Part shown: positions 1 through 13,600 of the stretch, in pieces | Layout of the letters: every line of letters starts with the position of its first letter | How positions within the stretch are numbered: position 1 is the first letter of the stretch | Origin: Morella rubra | Taxonomy: Eukaryota; Streptophyta; Magnoliopsida; Fagales; Myricaceae | DNA: 64,000 nt | Assembly (NCBI GenBank): GCA_003952965.2 | Contig: CM025853.1 | Location: 20,565,603 to 20,629,602 of the forward strand | Direction of reading: 5' to 3' | Program-made: the position numbers and the translations under genes | Notes under the pieces: generated by a model | What the model was told of the DNA's origin: nothing | Database searches by the model: none | Seen by the model: the letters and a program-made list of their open reading frames with translations, nothing else

Positions 1-1736
1 ACTTTTGTCTCCGGTCATGTGCTTGGAGCATCCACTATCAAGTACCCAATGTTCCTTGATGTCTTTGGACTCCAAGCATTCCAGCAAAAAGGATCAGTTC
101 TTGATCTTTGGTACCCAAACCTTTTTGGGTCCATTGGTATTAGATACAAATTCCTTTATCTTATCTTTTTGAATTCATACAAATTTGATCCCGTGAGTAG
201 ATCCTTTTCTAGTTGGACATGTGTGTGAGATGTGTCAATGCTTTCCACAAAATTACACATAAAGAAAGGTATTGATGATTTAATAATTACATCAGAATAT
301 AACTTTTGATATCCACTTGAATCATAGCCAATTCCGCTTTTGTTGAAACAACATTTTTGTGAACCAAGAAGAATATCAATGTTTCTTTTTCCTTGAGTAA
401 ATCTTGCAAGATCTTGGGTAAGAGAGTCAATTTTTCTTTTTAACTCAATATTTTCTAATTTCAAAACATGTGACTCATCTTGTATTATTTTTTCATTTTC
501 TTTTGTGACACTTGCAAGATTCTCTTCAAGAGAAACAACTTGGCATTTCAAGCATCATTTGTTGCACAAGTACATCAAGATTCTTTTTAATACAACAATA
601 CTTTGAAAATATTCTTTTCAACTCAACATGTTGTTCATCAAAAGCATCTTGTAATTCCTCAAAAGTAAAAGAGTAAATTGAAGATCTTTGTACCTCATCT
701 TCGTTATCCTTTGCCATGAAGCAAAGGTTTGCAACTTCTTCATCACTCTCACTATTACTTTCGTCGGATTCTCCCCATGCAGCTAAGAATGCTTTCTTTT
801 TATCTTTGAAATCCTTGGATTTCTTGTGTGTCTCAACATTGGGGCATTCCGACTTTATGTGGCCTGGCTTCTTGCATCCGAAGCAGATAATTTCATTCTT
901 TTTGCTGCTATCCCCTTTGTAATTTGTTTTTTTTGTGAATCTTTTATCCCCTTGTTTCTTACGGAAGAACTTTCTGAATCTTTTAGTGAATAGAGTCATT
1001 TCCTCATCATCTTCAGAGGATTCATCCTCACTAGAGTATGTGGCCTTTAGGCTACATCCCTTTTTCCTTTTCCTTCATCTTCATCTCCCTTGGCTTGATT
1101 CATCTCATGGGTCATGAGAGATCCCATGAGCTCGTCCAAGGAGAGCTTCGTCAAGTCCTTAGCTTCTTGAATTGCAGTGACCTTGGGTTCCCAAGCTTTA
1201 GGAAGACACCTGAGAATCTTTCTTACCATTTCATCGTTAGTGTACTCTTTACCAAGAGATTTAAGCCCATTTATGATATCAGTAAAACGAGTAAACATAG
1301 AAGAGATAGATTCATCATATTTCATCTTAAAGAGCTCATAGCTATGAACAAGCATGCTAATCTTGCTTTCTTTTACCTGATTCGTACCTTCATGGGATAC
1401 TTGAAGTTTATCCCAAATTTGTTTTGCAGTATCGCATCCAGAGATACGATTGAACTCATTTGAATCGAGAGAGCAATATAGAACATTCACAGCCTTAGAA
1501 TTTAGGGACATAAGCTTAAGATCATTTTCATCAAAATCTTTCTCTTCCTTGAGCTTTCCATCTGCTCCTTTGGGAAATCGAGGACCTCTTGAAATGATTC
1601 TCCATAGATCATAATCAACGGCTTGGATGTAGATTCTCATCCTTGCCTTCCAATAGTTATAGGAGGTTCCATTAAACAATGGAAGTCGATTTGTCGACTG
1701 CCCTTCAGCTAAGGAGGTGCTAACTAGGGTTGTCAT
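1..1736 (-). pseudogene. Ty1/copia gag-protease, frameshifted, cut by window edge
   Basis: This is the 5' part of a copia polyprotein, read right to left. It starts at 1736 (MTTLVSTSLAEGQ) with a UBN2-type gag domain that includes the NGTSYNYWKARM and LPKAWEPKVTAI segments. A CCHC zinc knuckle, CFGCKKPGHIKSEC, lies near 820-865. A coiled-coil-like Lys/Glu/Leu stretch lies near 390-550. The last codons in the window (about 51 down to 1) read HWVLDSGCSKHMTGDKS, which is the start of the copia aspartic protease with its DSG catalytic triad. Gag is broken by a frameshift near 1060-1075, in a T/C-rich run, and by another near 530-550, so the element is probably not autonomous. Integrase and reverse transcriptase would lie left of the window. 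The gag/protease assignment is firm; the clade is not determined. Confidence 0.9.
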
Positions 1737-1755
1737 TTAAAAGCGTCTAACCTCA

Positions 1756-1767
1756 GCTCCGATACCA
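1756..1767 (-). other. Primer-binding site of the left copia element
   Basis: On the - strand this reads TGGTATCGGAGC, one mismatch from the TGGTATCAGAGC complement of the initiator tRNA-Met 3' end used by copia elements. It lies two bases inside the LTR end at 1770 and just upstream of gag, so it fixes the element's orientation and its 5' LTR boundary. Confidence 0.85.
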
Positions 1768-1769
1768 AT

Positions 1770-3124
1770 TGAGAGAGCAAAAACAACCCAAGAGGGGAGG
1801 TGAATTGGGTTTTATAAAAAATCTTTTATCATTTTTCTTTTTCTAAAGAGCAAGAGAGTAGATCTATAAAATCAAGGACTATAATGAAGAATAAAAGGAA
1901 TAGTTAAAGAAGCACAATAAATAGATATCAACAATAAATAGAGATAAGGGTAGAGAGATGACACCGTGACTTTTAGGTGGTTCGCCAACACTTGCCTACG
2001 TCCACCCCCAAGGCTATTGACTTCCTTGGGCTTTTTTCACTATCTTCAAATAGGAAGTACACCTTAGCTTTTGGGTGCTAAGGAACCTTTACAAAGTGTT
2101 TTTCGAGCTTACACTTTAACTCACTCTCACAAATCCTCACAACCTAGAGGATTTCTTCTACCCAACAAGTAGGACAAGTGTTTTCCCAAACACTCACGTG
2201 TTTTTCAAGAATGGGTACAAAGGGAATCTTAGTAAAGGCTCTTTAAGCTGAATAAACAAGTATGAAGTACTGAGGTGTGCAAAGAGACAAGATTCACAAA
2301 GAAAGTAACAGTATTTGCAGGTGGGAGTACGAGCTTTCTTGGTTGGTGGAGCTTCTTTCTTCTTCAAAGCTTTTTCTCTCTCTAGAAATTAGGGTCAAGA
2401 GTTAATAGCGCACACTTCCTCTTTTTCTCTCTCCATCTTCTTCTATTTAAAGCTCCTAGGGCACCAAGGGTCTTCTTGTAAAGTTTGAGTGCCGTTGGAG
2501 GTCATTTGAGACATTTGAAGACTTTTTGGATGAGTTGACGTCGCTCCAGGATTTCTGCAAAATCATGCAATGTGTCGACACATTGATGGTATGTGCTGAC
2601 ACATTAAAATTTGGCTGAAAACAACCTCTCGGGTGTTAGTTCAATGTGTCGACACTTCCAACACTTAGTCAAAAAAATATTTCGAAAGACCTGAAAAACA
2701 AACTCTCAGGTAGTAGCTCAATGTGTCGACACTATGGTCCAATGTGTCGACACTTCCCACACTTAGAAAAAATTTCGAATGATTCTGAAAAACAACCTCT
2801 CGGGTGTTAGTTCAATGTGTCGACACTATGGTCCAATGTGTCGACACTTCCAACACTTAGACGAAAAATTGTTCTTTCTCAGCAACTACTTCAATTTAAT
2901 AAATCTCAAAAATACTTACAGTATAAAAGATGATTAATTAGCAAGTGTAATGATGATCAAGTATGCTTGGAGAGATTTTAGAATAAGGAAACCTTGATAC
3001 TCTAAAAACATAATTTTCTTGAAAGGAATTTCAATATAAAAACTAAAAGACTTGAACGAGTATGAAAACTTTGTTATCATCAAAATCAAAATAGATTGTT
3101 TGTAAGAACAACCTTGGGCTAACA
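1770..3124 (-). repeat. 5' LTR of the left copia element
   Basis: The LTR runs on the - strand from TGTTAGCCCAAGG at 3124 to a terminal CA at 1770-1771, about 1355 bp, and is followed directly by the primer-binding site. The U3 part (about 2560-2850) holds six exact copies and one variant of the palindrome-centred motif TGTGTCGACAC. A related, truncated LTR lies at 35.1-36.05 kb. The other LTR of this element and its target duplication lie outside the window. Confidence 0.85.
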
Positions 3125-3329
3125 TGAATATTTAAAAAATTCGAATATTATTTTTTCTTTTCCATTTCAAAATTGAAACTATGCTCTTTCTTTAAAAAAA
3201 AGTGGCGTTTAAGGAACTTTAAATCGTATTGTATGTATCAGCAATTAGCAAAGTGCTTCTTCACTTATTTCATTACCCTTTTTTAATTTCGAATTGGATG
3301 AAATTAATATTTTGCTTTTAGTGTAGGTT

Positions 3330-3622
3330 TTTTTTAAAGGAATTATTTAGCATCTCTGAACTATAGAGTTAATATTACTTTGGAGTTCAAACTAATAAGT
3401 TTATCACATCAAACTCGAACTACCAAAATTTTTATTAATGTACACTGTCAAATAAAATATGATATTAAAATCGTGTTACGTACAGTATAAATGAGTCATA
3501 TAACACAATTTTCACGATCATATATCATTTGAAGGCACACATTAATGAATATTGATAATTTTATGATTCAATGTGACTAACTTAATAGACTAAACCTTTA
3601 AAGTGATATTGAACCCATATTT
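3330..3622. repeat. Fold-back MITE, copy 1 (diverged)
   Basis: The left arm (from about 3345, GAACTATAGAGTTAATATTACTTTGGAG) and the right arm (ending near 3615, TTTAAAGTGATATTGAACCC) are imperfect inverted repeats. The element aligns with the clearer copies at 12.2 and 14.9 kb, which share an arm phrase of the type 'caat-atcatttt-gagtccaaac'. No protein is coded, which fits a non-autonomous element. Confidence 0.55.
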
Positions 3623-3889
3623 CCGGTTGCATAATTTTTTTTTTTTGGCAATTACTAACGTAAATTAATACGATAGTTTTTTTTTTTATGTTCAAGTCAA
3701 GCTCTTTCTCTCTCATTTTAAATACAATCTTTCGTAGTTGGTGCGAGTTCTTAAAGAAAAATCTCCTATACCACCAGTGTACTTCATTAGCATATATGTC
3801 AGTTGTAGGATAAAGTCATTTACTGTGAGCATTAACTCTCTATTCTCTATGAGTAGTTTCAAATGCCATAAAATCTTGAAATTTGTGAG

Positions 3890-4275
3890 TGTAAGAGAAA
3901 ATACTTATAACTAGCTATAAAGTTATGAGAAACCTCGGTGAGAATAGTTTTTATTTACGTTGTGAGTGCTATTCATGTTTAAAAACACTTAAGTTATGAG
4001 TGTAAAGTCTATAAAAACATTTGGGTTATGAGTGTAGAGTTAATAAAAACATTTGGGTGGCAAATATTGAGTTTGAAAAGATATTTGTACAGTTTTCTAG
4101 CACTTGTAAACTAGAGTGTACCATTTGTGAATGATGAAGAAATTCAAGGGAGGATCTTGGAGATGGACACAAGCTTGAGTTTACGCCGAATCACCTATAA
4201 TCTCAATGTTGTATCTCTTAATCTTACACTCTCTTTACTTTCATTAATTATTTGTGCTAATGTTGCTTTTAAAAC
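3890..4275 (+). repeat. Possible old copia LTR fragment with short tandem repeats
   Basis: Positions 3985-4065 hold two to three units of about 33 bp built on 'gttatgagtgta-aaaacatttggg'. The following stretch, 4150-4260 (GATGGACACAAGCTTGAG, CGCCGAATCACCTATAA), resembles the U5 part of the left-edge LTR ('GTGGACGTAGGCAAG ... GGCGAACCACCTAAAA'). I infer a diverged LTR remnant. No boundary or target duplication is visible. Confidence 0.35.
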
Positions 4276-4529
4276 TGAGATTGTTTTTTTTTTTTTTTTT
4301 CAAAGTGATCACTGTTTTAGGTTCATTTTACGCGGCACATTTATTACCTGCTTAAAAAGCAGTTAAATCATTTCACTTGCTTAATTTTTTCTTTGCGAAG
4401 GTTCTCAATCTCCGCATGTGACATTTTCAAAAATATTTTTAACTTTTTTGCAATTAACTACATCTTCAACTGATATAAACTCAAGCCTGTGCCATATGAC
4501 TTATTTAGTATCATTTAAAATTTTCACAC

Positions 4530-4715
4530 GGCATTCGGGACTAAAATTTTAGTCATAATAAAATAACTATATAAAATTATCTATCTCTTCACTTTTTTAC
4601 TAATTTCAATATAAATAAATATAAAAAATTTATTTAAATCATTTATCTCTTCACTTTTTCACCAACTCCAACATCTTAAAATTTTAACCACCCCAAAATT
4701 TTACAAACAAACACC
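4530..4715. repeat. Tourist-like MITE, copy 1
   Basis: This element of about 185 bp starts GGCATTCGGGACTAAAATTTTAG and ends with CAAACAAACACC. Its internal sequence (aataaaataa, 'atctcttcacttttt-accaa') is shared with copies at 11.6, 22.8 and 25.5 kb. The ends are more diverged than in the 22.8 kb copy. Confidence 0.55.
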
Positions 4716-5323
4716 ATAATTTTTTGAATGGTAGTTAAGATTTTAGAAATTAGGCCAGATATCTCTTTAGCTTTTCTTTGTTTAACTACATCTTATATTT
4801 GATAAACTTTGACACCATAAATGTGATTTTATTGTAGGACCTCAATGATGAGATCAAGATCTTTATTTCTCTAAATTGCATCATGCAAATCGAACAAGAA
4901 ATTGCAAGGATCTTAATCTTATGTGATGTGTCTATCTTTTTTTTGAATTGGACAACAAATTGAAAAAAGATCTCTATTCATAAAATTGAAGAAGACTTTA
5001 CCCTTAAAAACTTAACCATTAATACAGTGTGATGGCTTCAATTGAAATCTCCATCAAGAAACAGGTAGCTAAAATTAAATTGGAAAAAATCTCAACCCAC
5101 CCAAATCATTTCGATTGTTATTTGTAAACAGAAAAATTGTGGATGGACAGCCATTAGGGAAGGAAAAAGAAAAATAAAAAGAAAAAGAAAAAACATCATG
5201 AGATACGTATATAAAACAAACGAGGAACATACAATTTCGAATTTTGATTTTAATATTAGGTTTATTCTGACATTAGCTTCCTGTCCCTCCAAAACAAAGC
5301 GAGGTACTTGGTAAGCTATTGCA

Positions 5324-7617
5324 ATGTCCGTTACTCTTTTCAGAAGTCAGTTCTGGACCCTTTCACTTGCTATTGGCTTCGGGCCAAGAAGATCATCCAG
5401 CGGCATGTCCAGACCCAAAACAAGATTTTCTTCCAAATCCCTCCAAGCCATTGAAGCCAAAGGTGAAATCCCCGCTTGAGAGGCAAACCCAGATCATCCA
5501 GAATAAAAGGGGGGAAAAAAAAACTCGTACTGACAAAAATACGACTTTCCCCTTCTCCCTCTGTTTTTTTTTTCTTTTGTTTTTGTGGGATCAGTTTGCC
5601 TCTCTTATTCACAATGCTTTGTCTATTCAGGTAGAATCTGACTCGCATTTCACCGCTATTCTATTCTTTTGTTTTTTTTTTTTTTTTTTTTTCTGGGATT
5701 AATTCCAGGAGCTGAATCTTCCGGTGGTGATTCCGTACCAGAACTTCGTGTTTTTGCGAGGAAGAAGAGGGTGAGAAAGTTTATAGAAGTTCAAGGAAAG
5801 GCTCTTGAACGAGACCCTCACGATAACAAAGTGAGAAAAAAAGTTTGTTTTTCAATTAAAAAAACGTTTTTTTTCTCTGTTTTCTGATATTTAATTCAGT
5901 GTTTTATGCGATACGGGTATCGCATTTTACTTTGTTTTGTTCTAATAAGAAGCAATAAAAGTACAAGATAATGGCTTAAAATAACGGATTGAAAATTTGA
6001 ATGTGTATGCCCTCTGATTTACCACAATGTGCTGACATAAGAGCAGAATGACAGGAATAATGTAGCTCATCCAACCAGTCAGGTTTCAGTGTTACCATTT
6101 TATTATCTTTTAAAACTGTTCTGTGCGTATAGGTAACGTCTGTGTTGTGAGATAACATTTTCCAGCAGTGAAGCTGGATACACTATGATTTCAAAAAGTT
6201 AATACTAATTTTTAATTTTTCTATTTCCTTGCAAAGCATTTACTTTTGCTGTCCAGCGCAACTCAACTTAACTAAGCCTTAATCCAAACCATTTGATGGC
6301 GGCTGCTTGTGTGCTTCTTTTGCCATTGAGATTTGAACTTGTATACATTAGGAAACTTGCTTAAGACATGATCCGTAAATAAGAACAGATGGAAAATACT
6401 TTCATTGCTTTGTCGTGAGTTATTACATTTTTGTGGCAAGGCGGGCAGTGTTTTTTCTTGGCTATATTTGCCAACTGAGGATTACTAGAGCTTGTTCTTT
6501 TAGAGGGTTTTCACGTTTGATTAAGTTCTTATAGTTTGAGAAAATTATTAATTATTTATGGTATGAATATATACTTTAAAAGCTGATAAAATCCTGCTTA
6601 ATGGTAAAAGTTCTTTAGTAATTATCCCTAAAGAAGAGCTATCAATCTTATTATCAACTTCTTCTATGCAGGTAGGTAGCCCACCTGACATTGAAGAATT
6701 TGCATACAAAAGGGGAAATGGGCCTTTTCAATCAAGTAATCTCTCCCTTGACAACCCCTTCTTAGTTTTTTTGACGGCTTGAGTCATTTGTGACAGAAAA
6801 TGTTTTTTGCTACCTTTTGAGTCATGCTTACGGATGATATATTAGTTTGATGGTAGTTCATGTGCACTTATTGAAAGACAATGGTGCCTTTTTGGCACAT
6901 AATTGTGAAGTCTGCGAATGCATTTTATGCAGTCTATGCTTATCTCTTTAGTCAATCTTCTAATAAACTGGGGCAGTGGAACATTTTTACATGCTTTTTT
7001 AATGTTGGACCTGCAGTGAGACTATTCAGCGTACTTTTAGGTATAAAAGAAAAAGAAAAAGGAAAGTAACTTTGGGAACTAATCTGATGACACGCTGTTT
7101 AGTTTCATAATTGATGTTTATTGCTTAGCTGTATGATTATGTTTTATTTTCCCAATGAGATATAATACATAGAATCGGGATTGGATGTCCAACTTCCAAA
7201 CCCCAATGATGGACATTTATCTTTGTCAGGAACCGTTGGTGTCACTAGGCTTTGCTATTAGTAAATGGCCAACAATGTGTCTCAGGCATGCTGCGTACCA
7301 AATTCTAACAACAGTGAATTTTGTTTGGGATTTAACGTAATGTTTTTGTAGATTCTCTATGCACCCTGCTCTTACATAATTCTTGAATGGTAATACATCC
7401 GCCTTGGTAAGGCAATTTAAGCATATCTAGTGGGCAGTCTTTTGTAAACGAAAAGTTGAGACGTATTTAGAAATCTTTACTTCCTGCAGTGTTGGACTGC
7501 ATGAGTGAGTTTGTTTACAATAATTTGAACTATTATAGCTTGAAAAGTTTTTGAACTTTCTGATGGATTGCACCTTACCCATGCCATGAGTCATATGTAT
7601 GTATGTGGATCTCTCTT

Positions 7618-7665
<48 letters not shown>

Positions 7666-10600
7666 GCACACAAGAAATATACTTCCTTGGAAACTTTTTC
7701 TTATAGAAACAGTTCTGCAGGGAAGTCAAACCCTGTCTCAGATATACTTCCAGTGCAAAATGCGGTAGCTTCTCCAATCAGACCCAGAGGTACATCCGTA
7801 CATGCAAAAGCAGTATATTTTACAAATTGCTTTGGAAATTATCAGATAAAGGAGAATAATTTTATTGCCTGAGTTCGTGACGACTGGCTTTTATAGAGAA
7901 ATAATGCATCAGCTACCTGGCACTCTAGCCAGAAAGTGTTTCTCTTTTGAATATTCCCGTTGTGCATAAATCATTTGAGAAAGATATAGTTCATTATTTT
8001 ATTATTGCATCCTCAAGTTTTCCTTTATTTTTTGCACAATGCCCAATAGTTCTGGATTCTGATAACACCAATAATTTGATCATTAAAATAACCTATTACC
8101 ATGTTGATCGTATGGGGCCTCTTTACTCCAGGCTTATCAACATGCGAGACCACAACAGGGCAGGAACCCTCCTTTCTGCCTGAAACTTGTCCTACTTATA
8201 TTTATATATTCAAACAAGAAGTATTCTTTTTCGACATGCAATTGATTTTTTAGCTTATCAAATTAGAAAGTAGGTGGCTCTACTTAGTTTACATGTTCAT
8301 CTTTTATGGATGTCTCTAATGACGAGAAATGGAAACAGGAATTTTATAATGATTTGTAAGGATTGACAAGGACCTTTTTCGGGGGGGGGGGGGGGGGGGG
8401 CAGAGTTCTTGCTTCTTCTAGGGGCTGAAAAGGTTCGCCAAGATGAATGACATCTGCTTTATATATCATCTTTAGACAAGGCCTTCATAAGAAACTCATC
8501 TTCTTTAGGTTGACTTTAATCCTTGAATTGTGTGCATGGATTGACTTATCTTACAATCTGTAGTTGAATAAATGTTTTTTTTTTCTTTGTTTCCATACTT
8601 GTTTTCTTTCTTTTGGGACTATCTGCCATTGTTTTAGGGAAGATTTCTTTTAGGGAAATACACTTTTTATTTATTTATTATTATTATTTTTTTAATGAAA
8701 AATCATATCTTTTTCTGCTTAAACTTCTTATTTTCGTTTCAGTGAAACCTTGTTCTTTTCTGAAGGAGGAAGAGACCTGACTACTAAGAATGATCTTTGT
8801 TGCTCCTTCGATCTGCATGTTCTGTCTTCTACCTGGACTACTCTTAAGCGTTTTCTTACTTTGGAACTACATCCAGCTTCCTAGTCAAAACTGAAGCATG
8901 CCAGTTATTGGAACCCATGCAGACTATTGAGAGTAGCCATCTGTTAGAAGTCTGCATAGATTGGCCTAGTTACATGGTTTTTAAGCATGCAGTGGTTCTT
9001 TTATTTGTATTGTAACATAATAACAACGAGAGTTGCCCTCTCTTCTGCCCTGAATTATTCAGATTAGTGATGTTTTCAAAATCATATCGTAGAGCATTGA
9101 TAAAATTGGGCTCAACAGCCAAAACTGTGATTTATGGCTACGGTCAGTTGAATAAGAGAAGTCCTTTAAGGTTATTTTTAGTTCATGTCATAGTTTTGGA
9201 TACCAGCTGATGCTTGGGATATAGGATCCTTAATGAATTTCAGTGGCCTCCACTGTTGATGCTAGTCAATCTATGGGCCACATAAAATCCCTAATATGTC
9301 ACGGCATGTAAGTGAGTGTGCTAGTAGAATGAGAATCTTAGATTTTCAAATTGCCCCTCATAAATCTGACCCAAACTGTATGAAGGGTAACGATGTCATA
9401 TTATACCAATTTTGATATGAATGTCAGAATTCTGGGGAACTGCAATCTGCCTTTTTTGCTGGAAATATGTTTTCGCAACTGTTTGTATGATGGGTTAAAT
9501 GACACAGTTTTTTTAGCACAGGTGAACCACCTCCTAACTGGGAAAAGGTCCTTGAAGGAATTAGGAAAATGAGGTCTTCTGAGGATGCGCCAGTAGATAC
9601 AATGGGATGTGAAAAAGCTGGCATTTCTCTTCCTCCTAAGGTATAATTTTCCCTTGTCTGGCAATGCATTAATAAGTGAAAAGAGCATATTTACCTATAC
9701 CTGAAGTTATCATCGTTGTCTCTTTATGGGTTGTCGTTATGTTTTCCTAATAATGAGATCAGCATTCAACTTCATAAAATGTAGGCTTTGAGACTCACAA
9801 ACTTACCATTCTTAGGGGGAGGAATGGTGAGGACAAGATCAAGAGATATATATAGACAAAAAAAGAGGATTAAAAGGAGAAAGCAAAGACTGGGGAAGTA
9901 ATGGTTAAATAATTTCATGATAAATCCTAAAACCAGCAATCTCTAGTTTTACTGCTTTGTTGATGGTGAAAATAGGGAAAGACAAAATCTAGAAAACATT
10001 CAGTTAAGAAATAAGACATGACACAATCAACTTCTTCATAATGTTAATATTTAAAGGGAAGGGGGCAGTTAGAAGCTGTGTTTTGTTTTAGATTGCCCTT
10101 TGAGGTCCAAAAAACAAAGAAAAAGGACTGGAGGGTGATGCCTTATGCCATATAGTGAACGGAACATGAAAATGGTGCCCTTGAAGACTGTACGATATGT
10201 TGGAAGCTGTGTTGTGTTCTGATCATCCTTTGGATTATATGAAGACATTGGGCTGCTATCTTGTTGCAAGAGGTGCTTTGGTCTAGTGGCTTCTGTCCTC
10301 TTAGTTCTCGGCTTTGGGATGCCTTTTACATTGTTACCATGAGCAAGTTCCTTTCAGTAATTGATTTTTTATTTCACTTTGGAGATATTTCCTTAGCTTT
10401 TCCTCTAGAATAGTTTTTTCAATCATTGTAAAGGAAACGGAAATCAAAGAAGAAAAATTGCGCTATAATTGTGGTTATTATTAAAACATTGAATTGAAAT
10501 AGTAGTTTTAGAAGGAACAACTGTAGAAGACGTATTATTTCCTTAGGTGATAGTGGCCCTTTGAAAGTTGTATATTTGTTGATGAATTTTGTTCCAATGA

Positions 10601-13600
10601 CTCAGAAATTGTTCATGCTGTGAGTTGGGAACATTACCGTAATTGATGCACGCTTAACGGTGTTCTAACCAATAAATTCTGCTTGATGGCCAAGAATGAT
10701 GCGCTCTTGAATTCTCAGATATAAAAATTCAAATCACTACATGGCATCCCTACTCATTTCTACGCACTTTAACCTTTCCAAAATCAATTCAATACAAGGC
10801 ACCAGTTGAATCTTTGACTAGTAGTCCAATGGTCTTTGACATAGAGACGAAGCCAAAAACAAATTTTGGTGGGGGGGGGCAAAAATCTTTTAAGGGGTTG
10901 GAAGTATTTTTGGAGAGAACACGTACAAAATTACCAAAACCTCTTGTGAAACTTCTTTAGTTTCTTTGAGCTCTAGGGGGCTAGGGACCCTGCTGCCCTG
11001 ACCCGCTTCATCCATGCTTTGTCAGACCTGGATTTGAGTTGGGGTTGCCTGGTTGCTTCACCCTGGTCTTCTTATGTACTTTTTCAATTCCAACATCAGA
11101 ACTTTGCCATTTGTGAAATTTTAACTTCATGCATGAAAGGGTTAAGGTTCAAGTCTTCTTTCCGATATGTTAATAATTAATAATTTATCTTTTATCAGGA
11201 AAGAAGATTTGCTGTCTTAGTATCTTCGCTTCTTTCAAGTCAGACCAAGGATAATGTTACTCATGGCAAGTATTTTCCCTCTTAAGGTTGAATGTCACTG
11301 CCACAAATGCTTTAATTGGCTGTTTCCACATGAAGGCAGTCAACTGAAGTTATTTACTTTTTGTAATGAGGGAAATGAACTACACACACACCAATCAAGT
11401 GATGAGCTTTCACTTTAGAGAGCGAAGATTTCAACTTACACCCAGACACCTCAAAGTTTTGAACCATAGAAGCTTGTCTTAATGTAAGCTGAGGGAAACT
11501 TGTGCTTGAGCAAGAACAATGGACTTTGTCATAAATTAACTACGATAAAATATAACCTTGTGATAGACTCAAAAGACTTCATAGGTTAGCCCTAGTGATG
11601 GAAAGTTGTATGGAAAAAACATTTTGTTGGCAGACTTTAAGGTGATGTTTGCATCCTAAAATTTTGGCCTAATAAAATAATTATAAAATAATCTCTCTCT
11701 CCCTCGTCAAATCATATCTTTCTATTACAATAAACATAAAAAATTCACTTTAAATTATCTTTCTCATCACTTTTTCGCCAACTTCCATTTGCAAACACCA
11801 GGGAAGTTTCATTTCCTAATGGGAATGTGTCTAAAATGCTAAACAAAAACCTCGGAAGATATTTTATCCTCCTAGACCCCTTTCCTTTTTATATAATACA
11901 CATTTTAGGGTTATCGGGGTTTAGTTTACTTAATGATCAGCATTGACCAAGTTGCTACTTAATTCATGTACCTTTTGCGACCACGAAATGTAGAATTTGT
12001 GAATTTTAGTTGACAAATTTCTTGGAAAAGTCTATATTGCAAATAAAAATTCAACATCGAACATGATAAAAAGTGTCACACAAAGTGCAAAAATAAATTT
12101 ACTGGTGTATATAATCACATAGGCAGCTTTTATATTACCGGAGTGTTTTTCTTTAAAACAATGTCTATGAGACTTTTGAGTGTCAAAAAGTGTTTAAAGT
12201 TGGGGAAAATTTTGTTTTGCGTTCCCAAATTATGACGCCAATATCATTTTAGAGTCCAAACTTCCAATTGCATCATATTGCGCACTCGAACTATCAAGAT
12301 TCATCAATGTGCGCCCATTAAACATACCTTATGGCTGGAGAGGATGGGAAATGTGCGACGTGACACAATTTTGACTGTAGATCTTGTTAGAGGGCATATT
12401 GATGAATCTTGAGAGTTCGAGAGCGCAATGCGACAAAATTGGTAGCGTAAATTTCAAAATGACATTGACACCATAATTTGAGGGTGCCAAGTAAATTTTC
12501 CCCTTGAAGCTACTTGGTAGCTTCCTGTGCACTGACTGGCCATGGAGGCAACCTAAAAAGGTTTAGAAACGGATCTTTTTCTGCACTGAGTTGGTAGAGT
12601 AAGGTTGGCTGATGACCATGCAAATAATTTGGGAGTCTAAGATAGATAGTGGATAACCTTTAACTGTCTGCCCCAAAGCTGTGTATGTGCCTGATGTGCC
12701 TCATATAAACTGTATTCATTAGTTGGTCTAAACAATGTTCTGTTTTTTAATGGATGCCCTTCAAACTTCACTGACAAATGTCTTAGGGTTGCAGGAGCAA
12801 TTCAGCGTCTCCTACAAAATGGTCTTCTCACTGCCGATGCAATTGACAAAGCTGATGAAGCAACTCTCAAAAGCTTGATATACCCTGTATGTCAGTTCTC
12901 TGCTATAGTTATGACACTTTTACTCATCTCTTTGTATTTTTACTAACCTAGTATCCTATCATTGAATGTTTTAGGTTGGATTTTATACAAGAAAATCTAC
13001 TAACTTGAAGAAAATTGCAAACATTTGTCTGATGAAGTATGCTGGAGACATACCTAGCACATTGGAGGAGCTGCTGGTACTTCCAGGGATAGGCCCTAAG
13101 ATGGCTCATTTGGTAGGGCTTGATTGCATTATTGGTTTAAATCTTAATAGTGGCTCAGCATCTTAAGGATCTGTCCCATGTGGTGCTTTAGGTTATGAAT
13201 GTCGGATGGAATAATGTTCAAGGGATATGTGTAGATACTCATGTGCACCGCATTTGTAATCGGCTTGGATGGGTGTCAAAGCCTGGCACAAAACAGGTAT
13301 CTCTCCCTCCTACCACATTTGATACACTCAAATAGGTTTTCAAGTTTGTAGGTTCTTGAAAATTGATTTCCGACATTTTGGAAATTTGTCCTTGCTCTCA
13401 TCAAATGTTTACCAATGGCCTTTTGCTCAACTACTACCTTCTCCCCTCTTAAGAATAGTGTTGGAAGATGACATAATGACCTTGAGACCCACTGAATTGT
13501 TTGTGAAATCAATGAACAAATGCAGTTTTGGGCCTCAGGACATGGAATTTTTTTTACTTGAGTTACCTTGACGAGAAAGAGACTTGGCAGCTACAATGAC

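Larger units (their letters stand above)
3125..5323. other. Spacer upstream of NTH1, no gene seen
   Basis: This AT-rich spacer separates the copia LTR from the NTH1 start codon. It contains a fold-back MITE, a possible old LTR fragment with short tandem repeats, and a Tourist-like MITE, listed separately. The short open frames here match nothing I recognise. The NTH1 promoter should lie in the last few hundred bases, but I cannot place a convincing TATA box. Confidence 0.6.

Noticed and set aside
7568..7872. + strand frames rich in Ser-Leu and Thr-His
   Set aside because: They are translations of a CT/CA microsatellite inside an NTH1 intron.
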